Positions 35,736 to 48,333 of a stretch of DNA of 64,000 nt are shown here, in pieces. The notes beneath the pieces were generated by a model, which was not told where the DNA came from, did no database searches, and was given only the letters and a program-made list of their open reading frames with translations. The position numbers were made by a program, and so were the translations under genes. Source of the DNA: Macrotis lagotis (Eukaryota > Chordata > Mammalia > Peramelemorphia > Peramelidae); the NCBI RefSeq assembly GCF_037893015.1, contig NC_133666.1, positions 621,717,156-621,781,155 of the forward strand. Direction: 5' to 3'. How positions within the stretch are numbered: the stretch's first letter is position 1; each line of letters starts with the position of its first letter.

Positions 35736-35815
35736 AGAACCAATAAGTATCTGAGATTGGATTTGAACTCAGTTCTTCCTGACTCCAGGACCAGCAGTAT
35801 GCCATCTAATTGCCT
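35736..35815 (-). mobile_element. SINE fragment (WSINE1-like)
   Basis: Partial inverted copy: AATAAGTATCTGAG, then GGATTTGAACTCAG and CTTCCTGACTCCAGGACC. Confidence 0.75.
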
Positions 35816-35819
35816 GGGA

Positions 35820-38400
35820 AACCTTTCCTAGGCAATGCATTTAAATTCTCTAGGTATCAATATTGATGCTGCTTGAATTTTTGAATGCCATTTAAACTGC
35901 CTTTTAATTAAATATCATTCTGGGGAAGCCATTTAAATTCTTTGGGTCCTAGAGAGATGACCACTAAGGTCTTTATAACTTAAAAGTCTCTGATCCTATA
36001 AATTTTTTTCCAAATAATTTCTTTTCTAAGTCTTCTGCAGACGCCACAAGACAAGTGACAGTGTAAGGAGTGATTACAGAAGGGATGAGGATACCTGTGA
36101 GGTTTCATCTGTAATGTATTTACAAGGACTCACTGGAGAGATTCTTTACCTGGGACTTCCATTATCAGACACCTTAGATTTAAAAATCCACTACAAAAAT
36201 ATTAGCATTTTTGCTTTCCTCTTTATTCTCTTTAGAAGTCAGACCAGGTCTTTAAAGACAACTTTTGCTTTTTTTGAATGCTTCTGTACTTATGTTTATT
36301 GTACTATTTTTAACATTCTTGTCCTTCAGTCAGTTCTGGCCTAGAACACTATTAGTATGCACACATCCATCCATACATACATAAGCAAACAAACATAAAT
36401 AAATGGGGGAAAAGAAAATAGAAAATTCTCAATAATTGTCATATGAATATATATACATATAAATCATATATATATATATACATTAATGGTAGCATATATG
36501 ACATGTGTGATCAGTTATGTTCCTTTTATATTATCATGTTAATTTGCCACTTGTTTGATAGTTTTAGACCTGCTATAGTCAAGTTTTTAACCTCTTTTTT
36601 TTTATCAATGGAACTCATTGATCACTTGAGGAAGCCAATGGACTCCTCAGAATCAAGGTTTTAAATGCATAAAATAAAATTCATAGTATTACAAAACATT
36701 GAAATACAGTTGTGAAAATATTTTTAAAAAACAAATTCATATACCTTGGTAAAGAACTGCCCAGTCTAGGCTGACCACTAGTATCTTTGGATCTATAGCT
36801 TTGCATTCCTAAATCTTGAATGTATAGATGTCTAGATAGGCATTGTCAAAGACTATAGATTGTGTCTTTGTCCTGGGGGAGGTCTTTACAGCTGAAGTAC
36901 TGGGCAAAAAAGATTAACCTCTAGGTTCAACTCTTCCCCTTGTCTGAATTTTAGTCTGCTTCAGTTTCATATGGTCAGTGAGATAATACAGAGTCCTCCT
37001 TGAGATATTATTATTTTATGTTTTTTTTAGGTTTTCAGTGACCTCTGACCAAAGGCTTCAATCCTGTTTTACAAAGCAATTTCCTTGGAATTCAACATCC
37101 AAAATATTTACACTAAACTGACCATGATTGGTCATCTCCCACAACCACAGTTTCTCTGACATTGTTTTTTTGGTACCAAACCATTTATGACCCCTGATCC
37201 CTGGAATTTTTGCCTGTTCAAGTGGAATTATTCCATCAAAGGTTCCCTTTCTCATCAGGTTTTCTAAAAAACTTTTGAGTCTGGGTGACCAGGGTGCTCT
37301 ATTATTGCCTTGCTTCTATTGCCTATACATAAAGAGTTATTCACTAAAGTTGTATTTTCCTGTATTTCATTTCTCCATTTAGGCTCTGACTATTCTCAAT
37401 AATTCCATAACTCTCCTGTACTAATTATGCTCATTTTTGTTCTTTCGTCATAACCAGTTGTGTCCTCTCCTCCATAGAGGGTTATAAGACCTTTGCCCAC
37501 TTTTACCATGGAAACCTGGCACTTTCCTGAAGAATTTGAAAAAGCCAGTAAGCTAGAATGAGAGCGAGTAAAAGGAGTAAATATAAAATAAGGCTGTAAT
37601 GGAAGCTGTAGTCACATTATAAAGGTGCACAGGCTGAGGCATTTCATCTTCATGCTGGAGCTAATAGGTAATCAATGATACTAGTTCTATCAGCAATCAT
37701 AGCTACCAGTTCTTCCAGTACCTGAGAATGTAGGTCAACTGGACCAGGTGATTTGAATTTATTTGAATTTATCAAAGACAACTTCTCCTTACTTAGCCTA
37801 TGTGTCAAATATCAATTAGTCATTTTTGTTCTGTCATTTTCCATGCCCCCAAACCACCAACACTGGTAAATTGGATCCTTTATAATGGATGCAATTATTG
37901 CATTATGCAATTAGCAATGTATCAATATTTTCAATTGTGCAGAAAGTTATTTCAAAGGAACTCTGTGACTTGTAAAGCAAGCACATGTGAAACTGCTGAC
38001 TATTTCTCTAGTAGATCCTTGCAAAGTAGAACACCCAAGAAGAAAAGTACCATGTGGAAGATCACTACAAGTGGGTCCCAGCAGATGTAAAGGTCGCCCA
38101 AATATATCCCAGATGAGTTCCATGAGTAAAAACCCTTCTGGGCTTACTTGCCCAAGCCATATCAGCTGTGGCAGATTGAGTCTCTGGGTTTGAAAATCTT
38201 CCTAACACTGGTTTATAAGATTCCACCATATTATCAAATGAGATAATATTTGTAAAGCACAACATAAAATAAATGTTTATTCCCTTCCTCTACATTTGCC
38301 TGACAGCACATTTAGCAGTCAGTAGACTTTATTTTTCTTCAGCTTACTCATTTTAAAAAAATTATTAATTAAATTTATTTTTAATTAATTTATTCATTTT
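35820..38400. other. No gene recognised
   Basis: AT-rich, with an AT tract at 36450-36482 and weak SINE-like traces (35930-36000). The open frames are short and unassigned. Confidence 0.5.
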
Positions 38401-38407
38401 GAACATT

Positions 38408-38507
38408 AAAATATGGAACACTTTATGAATTTGTGTTATCCTCACACAGAGGCCATGCTAATCTTCTCTTTATAGTTCTAATTTTAATATATGTGCTCCT
38501 AAAGTAC
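38408..38507 (-). pseudogene. U6 snRNA retropseudogene
   Basis: The reverse complement contains AGCACATATATTAAAATTAG, AGAGAAGATTAGCATGGCC and the 3' end AAAGTGTTCCATATTTT. These are near-identical to U6 snRNA over about 95 nt. The 5' loop has changes (TTTAGG in place of CGCTTCGGC), and an A/T-rich tail follows toward 38340. No upstream snRNA promoter was checked in detail; substitutions across conserved U6 positions indicate a pseudogene. Confidence 0.9.
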
Positions 38508-38797
38508 TAGTTCTTTCTTTAGCAAAGGCATTTACTCAAATGACATAGCAATGGAAATACTTACAAAGCATCTCCCCTAAAACTAGGGGGTACACTCTCC
38601 CACAATTACAGAATCCATGAGGAAAAGAGTGAATATGAATTTAATAGTACAATTTTAAGAAACACACATAGGGAACATATATGGCTAATGTAATTCCCAA
38701 TTCTGGGACCATAGAGCTTCAGTGTCTGAAACTCTAGAGGATCCTCATGAAGTTCATTATAGGTTGTGGAGTCAGGGATGGAATGAGTTGTTTCTTT

Positions 38798-38951
38798 TTT
38801 TTTAAGTTTTTTTTGCAAGGCAAATGGGGTTAAGTGGCTTGCCCAAGGCCACACAGCTAGGTAATTATTAAATGTCTGAGACCGGATTTGAACCCAGGTA
38901 CTCCTGACTCCAAGGCTGGTGCTTTATCCACTACACTACCTAGCCGCCCCC
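38798..38951 (-). mobile_element. WSINE1-type SINE
   Basis: Inverted full copy. Perfect 13 bp TSD GAGTTGTTTCTTT at 38785-38797 and 38952-38964. Confidence 0.95.
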
Positions 38952-39749
38952 GAGTTGTTTCTTTGCTCAGTTGAGTTGACTCTTAGCAAAGCTGTGGCAT
39001 CTCCATTGGAAAGGCAGCTCAATTGGACTTACTCCTCATGGAGTCCAGTGTCATGTATGGACTGGTAAATCTACTACTGGGTTGGACCAGTTAGGTTTCT
39101 TAGTCAATAAATTACTACTGGATCAGGACAGGCAAGTCATTCAGATGTTGGAAAGCTGCTGCCAGGTTGGGTTGGGTGGAATTCTGATATGCTGGACTCT
39201 TCTAGGGTCACAGGGATACACTACACAGATTGAAATTGCTATCTGATAGGATGTTGTTTTGTTTTGTTTTGTTCTTTATTTTGTTTTAATTTTAATTTAT
39301 TTTCTATTACATTTTGAGTTTTGAGTTATCTCTCACTTTGCTTCCCAGCCCCACATTAGAGAAGGCCAACATTTGATATACATACATATGTAGAACCATG
39401 TATCAGTTTTTTCTCTCAAAGTAGATAGCGTTTCCCTTCATAAGACCTTCATAATTGATTTTTATGATTATATTACTCACAATAGCTTAATCATTCACCA
39501 TTAACTCTTCAAACACTATCATGACTGTTTATCACATTCCTGATTCTGCTCATTTCACTTTTCATTCTTTCCTGCAAGTCTTTCCATGTTTTTCTAAAAC
39601 CAACCTGCTCATCACTTCTTACAGAATACTACTATTCCTTTACAATCATAAACCACAACTTATTTGTCATTCCCTTTCCTTCCCTTCTATTTCCAGTTCT
39701 TTGTCACCACAAAGAATTCTACTATAAATATTTTAATAATAATATTAAC

Positions 39750-39932
39750 GATAATAATGTTTTGTTTTCGAAGACCATGACATCAGGGAAATGATGCATA
39801 ATGAGGAGGTGAACTGGATTTAAGTGAGGGGGGGCTGTGCTAGGTCACTAGACTCACTTTCTTCTCCAGAGTCATTTGGGTCAAGTGACCAGATATGAAT
39901 CAAGATGACTGAAGATGACCCTGGTTATAGTG
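39750..39932 (-). mobile_element. Marsupial core-SINE inside old L1
   Basis: Inverted copy from TTTTCGAAGACCATGACATC to GACTGAAGATGACCCTGG. It interrupts the L1 3' end. Confidence 0.8.
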
Positions 39933-41795
39933 ATTTTATTTGTACATACTCTTTTTTAATTTAATGCAATCAAAAGTATCCACTTTATATGCCACAATGC
40001 TCTTAATCTCATGTTTATTCATAAATTCTTCTCTTAACCTTATATCTAATAGGTTATATGTTCCATGATCTTCTAATTTACTTATTATATTTCCCTTTAT
40101 GTCTAGGTCATGTATACATTTTAACCTTATCTTGCTAAAACTACAAGATATTGGATCATACATGACAGACCGCTTTCCAGTTTTCTCAGCAATTTTGACC
40201 AACTAGTGAGTTCTTATCTCTAAAACTTAGATCTTTGAATTTATCAAACATGAGGTTATTATAATAATTTGCAAGTGTATATTGAATACCATCAACTCCA
40301 TTCCACTAATCTTCCCTTTTGTTTTTTAGACAGTACCAGAGAGTTTTGATAATTTCTGCTTTATAATACAGTCTAAGATCTAATACTGCTAGGCCCCCTT
40401 CCTTTACATTAAAAAAATTAATTTATTTGATATTCTTGACCTTTTCTTCTTCAAATGAATTTTTTTCTAGTTAAATAAAATGATTTTTTGTAGCTTAATT
40501 GGGATGACATTGAATAAGTAGATTATTTAGGTAGGATAGTCATTTCTATCTTATTGACTGGTCTGGTCCAATAGTAAATTAATATTTCTCCAAATATTAA
40601 ATTTTGACTTTATTTGCATCAAAAGTATTTTATAATTATGTTCATATAGTTTCTGTGTTTGTTTTGTCAGGTATACTCCCAGGTATTTTATATTGTCTAT
40701 AGTTATTTTAAATGAATTATTTCTTGCTATCTCTACTTGTAGGACTTTGTGGGTCACCTATAGAGATGCTAATGTTTTATATGGGTTTATTTTATATTCT
40801 GTTACTTTGCTAAAATTATTATTTCAGCTAATTTTTTAGTTGACTCACTAGGATTTTCTAAGTATAGCATCATATTATCTGCAAAAAATTGATATTTATT
40901 TCCTCATTACCCATTTTAATTCCTTTAATTTCTTTTTCTTTTCTTATTGCTGTTGCTAGCTTTTCTAGTACAACAGTGAATAATATTGGTGACAAGGGGC
41001 ATCCTTGTTTCATTCCTATTCTTAATGGGAAAATTACATTACAGATAATGCTTGCTCATTGTTTTTAGGTAAATGCTTCTCATCATTTTAAAAAAATCAC
41101 CTACCTACGTTTTCAAATGTTTTTAATAGAAATGAGTGCTGTATTTTGACACAAGTTTTTCTCCATCTATTGATATGATTGTATGATTTTGTTGCTTTTG
41201 TTACTGATATAATCAATTATCTTAATAGTTTTCCTTATATTAAACCATCCCTGCATTCCTGGTATTTCTCTTGGTCATATAATCTTTATTATATACTGTT
41301 ATTAATATCCCAGCTAGTATTTTATTCAGGATTTTTGCCTCAATATTCAATATTGAAATTGGTCTAAAATTTTCTTTCTCTTTTTTATGGTCTTCTTAGT
41401 TTAGATATCAGCACCATATTTGTTTCATAAAAGGAGTTAGGCAAGACTTCCTCTTTGTCTATTATTTTGCAGAACTTATTTAATATAAGAATTAGTTTAT
41501 CTTTAAATGTTTGGTAGAATTCTCTTAAAAATCCACGTTGTGTCAAGGCTTTTTTCTTAGGATGCTCATTATGATATTAGTGATTTGGTTTTCTTCTCAC
41601 TTTTTAAATAAAAACAAATTAACCAATGGTTTATCTACTTTATTAATTTTTTCTTAAAACTCTCCCTTAGTTTTACTTATTAATTCAATTACATTTAATT
41701 TTTAGAATTTTAATTTGTTCTTTTCCTAGCCTTTTAAATTGCATACCCAATTCATTTATATCTACTCTTTTCTCTTTTATTGGTGCTAAGTTTTT

Positions 41796-41951
41796 TTTTA
41801 GGTTTTTTTTTTTTGCAAGGCAAATGGGGGTTAAGTGGCTTGCCCAAGGCCACACAGCTAGGTAATTTTTAAGTGTCTGAGACCGGATTTGAACCCAGGT
41901 ACTCCTAACTCCAAGGCCGGTGCTTTATCCACTACGCCATCTAGCCGCCCC
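41796..41951 (-). mobile_element. WSINE1-type SINE inside old L1
   Basis: Inverted full copy. Perfect 15 bp TSD TGGTGCTAAGTTTTT at 41781-41795 and 41952-41966. Confidence 0.95.
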
Positions 41952-42471
41952 TGGTGCTAAGTTTTTAAAGATAAACATTTTTCCTCTGATTACTAGTTTT
42001 ACTGTATTCCATAAGATTTGGCATGTTGTCTCCTTATTCTTTTTTAATGAAATTATTTATTGTGTCTTTGATTTGTTCTTTGACCTATTCATTCTTTAAG
42101 TTAAGTTATTTGTATTCTAATTAATTTTGAATCTGTGTTTCCTTGGTTCTTTATCAAATGCAATTTTTATTGCATTATAATCTGAAAAGGATGCAATTAA
42201 TATTTCTGCTTTTCTGCATTTTGACTATAAAGTTTAATGCACTAATACAAGGCCAATTTTTGTAAAGGTGTCTTGAACTGCTTAGGAATTGGTATATTCC
42301 TTTATATCACATTCAGTTCTCTCTAAATATCCATCTTATCTAAGATTCTATTCATATTATTTACTTTTGGGGGCTAAATGTTATCTTGTTCTGAGAGGGG
42401 AAAGTTGAACTGCACATAGTTTTGCTATTTCCACCTGTGATTGATTTAGCTTTTTCTTTAAAAATTTGGAT

Positions 42472-42629
42472 CTTGGGGTAGCTAGGTGATACAGTGGAGA
42501 AAGCACTGGCCCTAGAGTCAGGAGGACCTGTGTTTAAATTTGGCCTCAGACATTTGATATGTACTAATTGTGTGACCTTGGGCAAGTCACTTAACTCTAT
42601 TGCCTCACAATCCCCCCTCCCAAATAAAT
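42472..42629 (+). mobile_element. WSINE1-type SINE inside old L1
   Basis: Plus-strand diverged copy. TSD AAATTTGGAT (42462-42471) and AAATTTGAAT (42630-42639). Confidence 0.88.
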
Positions 42630-43110
42630 AAATTTGAATGTTATAGCATTTAGTTTAGCATGAATGTTTAGTTTTTATATTATTTTATTTTCCATGGTAA
42701 CTTTTTAAACAAAATATCCTTTCTCAGCTTATCTCTTTTTATTAATCTATTATACCTCTAACTTTGTCTAAGATCATGATTGATACCCCTACTTCTTTGT
42801 ACATCAGCTAAAGAATAGTAAATTCCACTCCAGTCTTTTATTTTTACAATATGATTATCTCACATTTTTAAATGTTTTTCTTATAAACAACATATTGTTG
42901 GGTTCTGTTTATGCTTCTCCTCCTCCTTCTTCTCTTTCTTCTTCTAATTCTTCTTTTCTCCTCCTACTCTGTGTGTGTGTATCCTTTCTCAAAAGTCTTA
43001 CTTCTTGAACATTGCTTCCCTAATGTGCATTCCCTTTAAAAGTCACCTCCTTTGTCTATCCCCTTGCCCTCCCATTTCTCTGTAATTTAATAAAACTTTT
43101 GTGCTCAATT

Positions 43111-43176
43111 ATATATAGATATAGATATAGATATAGATATAGATATAGATATAGATATAGATATATAGATATATTA
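43111..43176. repeat. (AGATAT)n microsatellite
   Basis: Hexanucleotide tract of about 10 units inside the old L1. Confidence 0.96.
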
Positions 43177-45900
43177 CATTTTACCTTTCTTTATCCAAGT
43201 TTATTTTTTAGGCTCATCTCAACTCAAACCCAAGCCTTCTATCTATGTATATTTTTACTAACTACCCTAATAATGATAACATCCATAAGAGTTAGAAATC
43301 TCATTTTCTCATTTTAGACAGTAAACAGTTTAAACTTATTAAATTCCTTATGATTAAAATTTCATGTTTACATTCTTATCTTTCTTCTGATTCTTTTATC
43401 TGAAAGTCAAAGTTTCTATTCAGTTCTAGTTTTTTTCCTCAAGAATGTCTGAAAATCTTTTAATTTATTAAATATCCAATTTCCCTAATGAGATTACACT
43501 TAACTTTGCAGGGTAACCTTATTCTTGGTTGTAAAACCAACTCCTTTCAAATTATTCTTCAAAATATTCTAAACCATATCTTTTTAGGTAGAAATTGCTA
43601 AATCTTATGTTATTCTTACTGTAACTCCACAATATTTGATTTTTTTTCTAGTTGCTTTCTAGTTGGGAGCTTTGAAACTTAGGTATAAATGATCTTGTGA
43701 ATTTTCCTTTTAGGATTTCTTTAGAGGCAGTCATCAGAGGATCTTTTTAAATTTCTGTTTTATCTTCTAGATTTAAAACTTCTGGGTAATCTTCCTTAAT
43801 AATTTCTTGAAATATAATATCTAGATTCATGACTTTCATGTAGCCCAACAATTCTTATATTCTCTCCTCAATCTGTTTTTCTTATCAGTTGTTTTTTATG
43901 ATGATCTATTTTATGTTCTATTTTATTTTTTCCATTCATTTTTGTTTTATTGTTTCTTGAATTTTATTAAGTCATTAGCTTCCCCTTGCCCAATTCTAAT
44001 TTTTAAGAGCTATTTTCTTTTGGGGCAGAACCAAGATGGTGGAATGAAGGTAGGAAATCCTGGCAGCTCTCCCCCAGACCACTCTTTTAAATAATGACTA
44101 CAATCAAATTCTAGAGTAGCAAAACTCACAGAAAGACTGAAAGAAACAATTTTTCAGCCCAAGACAACTTGGAAGATCCATAGGAAAGGTCTGTTATACC
44201 TGGGTTGGAAAGCACCACAGCACAGCCCTGGTTACATTGGAGTGAACTGGTTCCAGTTATCCAGGAACAGTCCAAGGATCACCTAGGTTGCAGGGGCACT
44301 TGGGTCTGGGGGGGGGGGGATTCCAGTCCTCTCATCCCAGGGATTGCCAATGACAACTTGGAAGGTCAGTGGGAAAACTCTGCCACACCAGAGTGAGTAT
44401 GGAACCCAGTCCAGGGCAGGCCTCAGTACAGCCCTAGACCTGGGAACCAGAAGCAGGACTAGAGAGCCACCTGGCAGGAAGCCACTCAACAACTGCTTCC
44501 AGAGAGTAAGGGGGTCAGAGGAGACTGCAGAAGTCTCTCTGCTATCTTTGAGGTAGGACTCTTGCTTTACTCATACTCAGATCCCAGTCTCAGAAAGGAG
44601 AGCTTTACTGCCATAACAAAGCAGGGACCCTCCTCATAGCTCCTGGGCAGAGGGGTGTGCTTGTGGTCATCCACAGACCAGAGCAAGGTCAGGATTGCAG
44701 TAAGAGTCTCTCATAAGATCTTGAAGGAATTGAAGTCCCTGAAGGGTGTCCATAAAAACAGCTGCAAAATCCTCAAAAGCTTGGGAGTGTGCCCTACACT
44801 CTGAAAGCACAGCCCCACCTTAGCAAAGAGTTAAAATCAGGTCATAGCAAACAAAGGAAGAAAAACAATCTGACCAAAGACAATTACTTTGATCCCATGT
44901 AGGATCAAAATACACACTCAGAAGATAACAAAGTGAAAGTTTCTGTATCTAAAGCCTAGGAGGTGTTGGTTTATGGACGAGCTCAAAAAAAAAAGATTCT
45001 GAAAATCAAGTAAGGGATGTAGAAGAAAAATTTGGAAGAGAAATAGAGTGATGCAGGAAAATCACGAAAACTAAGTCAGAAACTTGGTGATGGAGATACC
45101 AAAAAAATACTGAAGAAAATATCATCTTAAAAACAAGTTTAGTTGGAGCTAAGATGGTGACAGGAAAAGAGCCTCTCCTAGGAGTTCTCTCCATAACATT
45201 TCAAAAATCTTAAATTTATGGCTCTTAACTAAATTTTTGAGAGACAGAACCCACAGAAGGATCCAGTGAGGCAATTCTCCAAACCAAGGTAACCTGGAAA
45301 ATAGTGGAAAAACTCCACTCCACGGGGTTAGAGTGGCGGCCCCACCAGAGTAAAGAAACTTCAGCCTCCCAGAAAGAGCTCCAAGGTGCCTGGGAGCCTC
45401 GGCTGCTACAGCAGGAGCAATTTCCTGACCTGCACCCTGGGGAGGGGAGCACCAGCCACAACTTGGAGGATCAGCCAAAGGCCTCTGCCTGAGTGAGCAT
45501 GAAGGCTACACCCTCAGGGCACTCAGCACAACAATGGCCACTGCAGCCCAGATCCAGAACCCAGAAGCAGGTGTGGAGCCTGCCAGCAGGAGCCTCCAGG
45601 CAACTGAACCCTGAGTGCTCAGTCCACAAAAGGTAAGGGAGGGAGACTTCCAAGGTCTGTCCTCTGTACCTGGAACAGGACTCTGGGCTCTGACTACATT
45701 CAGATCCTGATCACAGTCTAGGCCCCCCATAGAACATCAGGGCCCCCCCACCTCAGTCCCATGGCAGAAGGGTGCACTTGTGGTCATTCACAGACCAGGA
45801 GAGCAGTCAGAGCTCCACACACTGAGATCCTTGTGTGGGGCTGTCCCAATAATACTCAAAAGCTCAGGAAGCACCCCAAAACCAGGCACAGGCTGGAGAA

Positions 45901-46227
45901 ATGAGTAAACAGAGAAAAAAGAGGAACACCACTGATAAATACTTTGTCTATGATCCCAAGAAGGATCAAAACACTCAATCTGAAGATGAGGAAGCACAAG
46001 CTCCTGCATCTAAAGACTCCAAGAAAAACGGAAATTGGGTTCAGGCTATGACAGAGCTCAAAAAAGATTTTGAAAATCAAGTAAGGGTGATAGAAGAAAA
46101 ATTGGGAAAAGAAATGAGAGAGATGAAGGAAAAACATGAAAAAGAAGTCAGCAGCTTAGTCGAGGAGATCCAAAAAAATGCAGAAGAAAATAACATGTTA
46201 AAAAACCAGCATAGGTCAAATGTATAA
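45901..46227 (+). pseudogene. ORF1 N-terminal part of the HAL1-like element
   Basis: The 108-codon frame begins MSKQRKKRNTTDKYF and carries a Lys/Glu-rich coiled coil. It has the same start as the ORF1 of the minus-strand copy at 32490 (MSKQQKKKN). It is stopped after 108 codons, but the ORF1-like sequence continues with frameshifts to about 46780, where the satellite replaces it. A 5' UTR of about 760 bp (45142-45900) precedes it. Confidence 0.75.
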
Positions 46228-46779
46228 AACAGTTCAAAAAGTTATTGAGGAGAAGAATGCTTTATAAAGCAGAATTGGCCAGTTGGAAAAGGAGATAAGA
46301 AAGCTCTGTGGAAAACAAACCCTTCATATGTAGAATAGAGCTAAAGGAAGCTGATGACTTTACAAGAAGACACAATACTTCAACACCAAAAGAATGAAAA
46401 ATTAGAAGAAAATGTGAAACAGCTAATTGAAAAAAGAAACTGATCTGGAAAACAGATTCAGGAAAGATAATTATTGGAATACCTGAAAGTCATGTTCAGG
46501 AAAAGAGCCTTGACCTCATTTTAAAGATTCCTACAGGAAAATTGCCCTGATATCCTAGAAGCAGAGGGCAAAAAATAGAAATTGAGAGAATCCATCGATC
46601 TGCCCCAGAAAGAGATCCAAAAAACCCAACCCCCCCCCAGGAATATTATAGTCAAGTTCCAGAATTGCTAAGTCAAAGAGAAAATATTACAAGCAGCCAG
46701 ATAGACACAGTTCAAATATCGTGGAGCTCCAGTCAGGATCACACAGGACTTAGCAGCAACTACATTAAGAGCATGTAGG

Positions 46780-46996
46780 GCTTAGAATATAATATATGAT
46801 ATATGATATATGATATACGATATACGATATACGATATATGATATATGATATATGATATATGATATATAATAAATATATAATATATATATAAATATATAAT
46901 ATATAATAAATATATAATATATAATAAATATATAATATATAGCATATAACATATGGTATATAGTATATAGTATATGGTATATAATATATAATATCC
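46780..46996. repeat. ATATGAT/TATA satellite within HAL1-like ORF1
   Basis: About 215 bp of ATATGAT, ATACGAT and TATAATA variants replace part of the ORF1 C-terminal coding segment. The three overlapping minus-strand Tyr/Ile-rich frames through it are simple-repeat artefacts. Confidence 0.9.
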
Positions 46997-48333
46997 AAAC
47001 AAAAAAGCTTGGAATGCAACCAAGAAACCCAGCAAAACCGAGCATCCTCTTCCAGGGGATGAGATGGACTTTCAAAGGGAAATTTCAAAGGAATTTCAAA
47101 TGTTCCTGTTGAAATAACTAGAGCTGAACAGAAAGTTTGACCTTCAAATACAGGACTCAGGCAAAGCATAGAGAGTGGAGGAGAAGGGTAAAATATGAGG
47201 GAGGAGAAAATATTACAAGCAGTCAGAAAGAAACAATTCAAATATCATGAAGCTACAGTCAGGATTAGGATTTAGCAGTCTCTACATTAAGGGTTCATAG
47301 GGCTTGGGATATGATATTCCAGAAGGCAAAAGAACTTGGATTACAACCAAGATCAACCACCCAGCAAAATTGAACTTATCATTTCAGAGGAAAAGATGGA
47401 CATTCAATGAAATAAGGGATTTTCAAAATTTTCCTGGTGAAATGACCAGAGCTGAACAGAAAGTTTGCTCCTCAAGTACAGGACTCAGCTGCAGTATAGA
47501 GAGGGTTGACAGAAAGGGCAAATTATGAGGGATTTAATGATGATGAACTGCTTGTATTCCTGCATGAGAAGATAATACTGATCATACTCATATGAACCTT
47601 CTCATTTATTAGGGCAGTTAGAAGGAGCATATATAGACAAGGCACAGGAGGGATTTGAATTTGAAGGCATAATATAATAAAGATGAAGTCAATGGGTGAA
47701 AAAGGAATGTACTGGGAGAAAAAGGGAAACGAGACTTGGAATAGGCTGTTCACATAAAAGAGGTAAGAAAAACCTTTTGCAGTGAAATGGAAGGGGAGAA
47801 GGTGAGAGGGAATAAGCAAGCCTTCACTCTAACTTGAAGTGACTCAGAGAGGAAATAACATTAACACTCATTTGTGAATAGAAATCTATCTTACTCTAGA
47901 GGAAAAAAGGAGAGAAAAGGGATGGGAGAAAGGGGACAGGGGGCAGGTAGGACAGAAGAGAGGAAAGATCATGGGAAAGGGCAATCAGATATCACATACT
48001 TTTGAGGAGGGACAAGGTAAAAGGAGAGAGAGAATGAATAAATGGGGTTGGGGAAGAATAGGATGGAGGGAAATTCAGCTAGTAATAGCAACTGTGGGGG
48101 AAAAAAACTAAAGCAATTGCTTTCTTGGACTTATGATAAAAAATGCTATCCATCCAAAGACAGAGCTGATGGTATCTAAATACAGACTGAAGCACACTTT
48201 TTTTTCTCTCTCACTTTATTTTTCTTGAGGTTTCTTTTTCTTTATGGGGTGGGGGGGGGATTATGTTTACTTTTACAAGATTATTGTAGTAATGTGAAAA
48301 ATTAAATAAAAACATTTTTAAAGATATTTTCTT

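Larger units (their letters stand above)
39256..44010 (-). mobile_element. Old L1, 3' part: ORF2 and ORF1 remnants (minus strand)
   Basis: The 3' end lies at the TTTTG-rich run near 39256-39300 and ORF2 pieces run upward. They include the IRLKCIHDLDIKGNII segment (40202-39936), a KYLGVYLTKQTQKLYEHNYK segment (40757-40551), an RT core near 40900-41500 and endonuclease remnants at 42000-42300. ORF1 remnants occupy 43440-44010. It is heavily mutated compared with the L1 at 50-57 kb. It contains two WSINE1-type SINEs (41.8 and 42.5 kb), a core-SINE (39.75 kb) and an (AGATAT)n tract. Confidence 0.82.
44020..48324 (+). mobile_element. HAL1-like (half-L1) element, chimeric, inserted in an older L1
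   Basis: A plus-strand L1 derivative starts with GGGGCAGAACCAAGATGG (44022-44039) and ends in an L1-type tail (AAATTAAATAAAAACATTT near 48298-48317). A 9 bp duplication TATTTTCTT flanks it (44011-44019 and 48325-48333). It carries a 5' UTR and ORF1 fragments but no endonuclease or RT. Internally there are two 5' starts (44022 and about 45142), and the ORF1 C-terminal segment is present twice (about 46660-46795 and 47208-47330), separated by an ATATGAT satellite. The first unit lacks the middle of ORF1 and the second lacks a 3' end, so the body looks like a recombinant of two copies. After ORF1 comes the purine-rich spacer (47600-48110), joined directly to the 3' UTR. Confidence 0.8.

Noticed and set aside
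45149-45730. Trp/Ser-rich minus-strand frames opposite a HAL1-like 5' UTR
   Set aside because: Antisense of a retrotransposon UTR in several frames at once; no homology recognised.
46760-47241. Three overlapping minus-strand frames of 91-158 codons rich in Tyr and Ile
   Set aside because: They run through the ATATGAT satellite and are open only because of its repeat unit.
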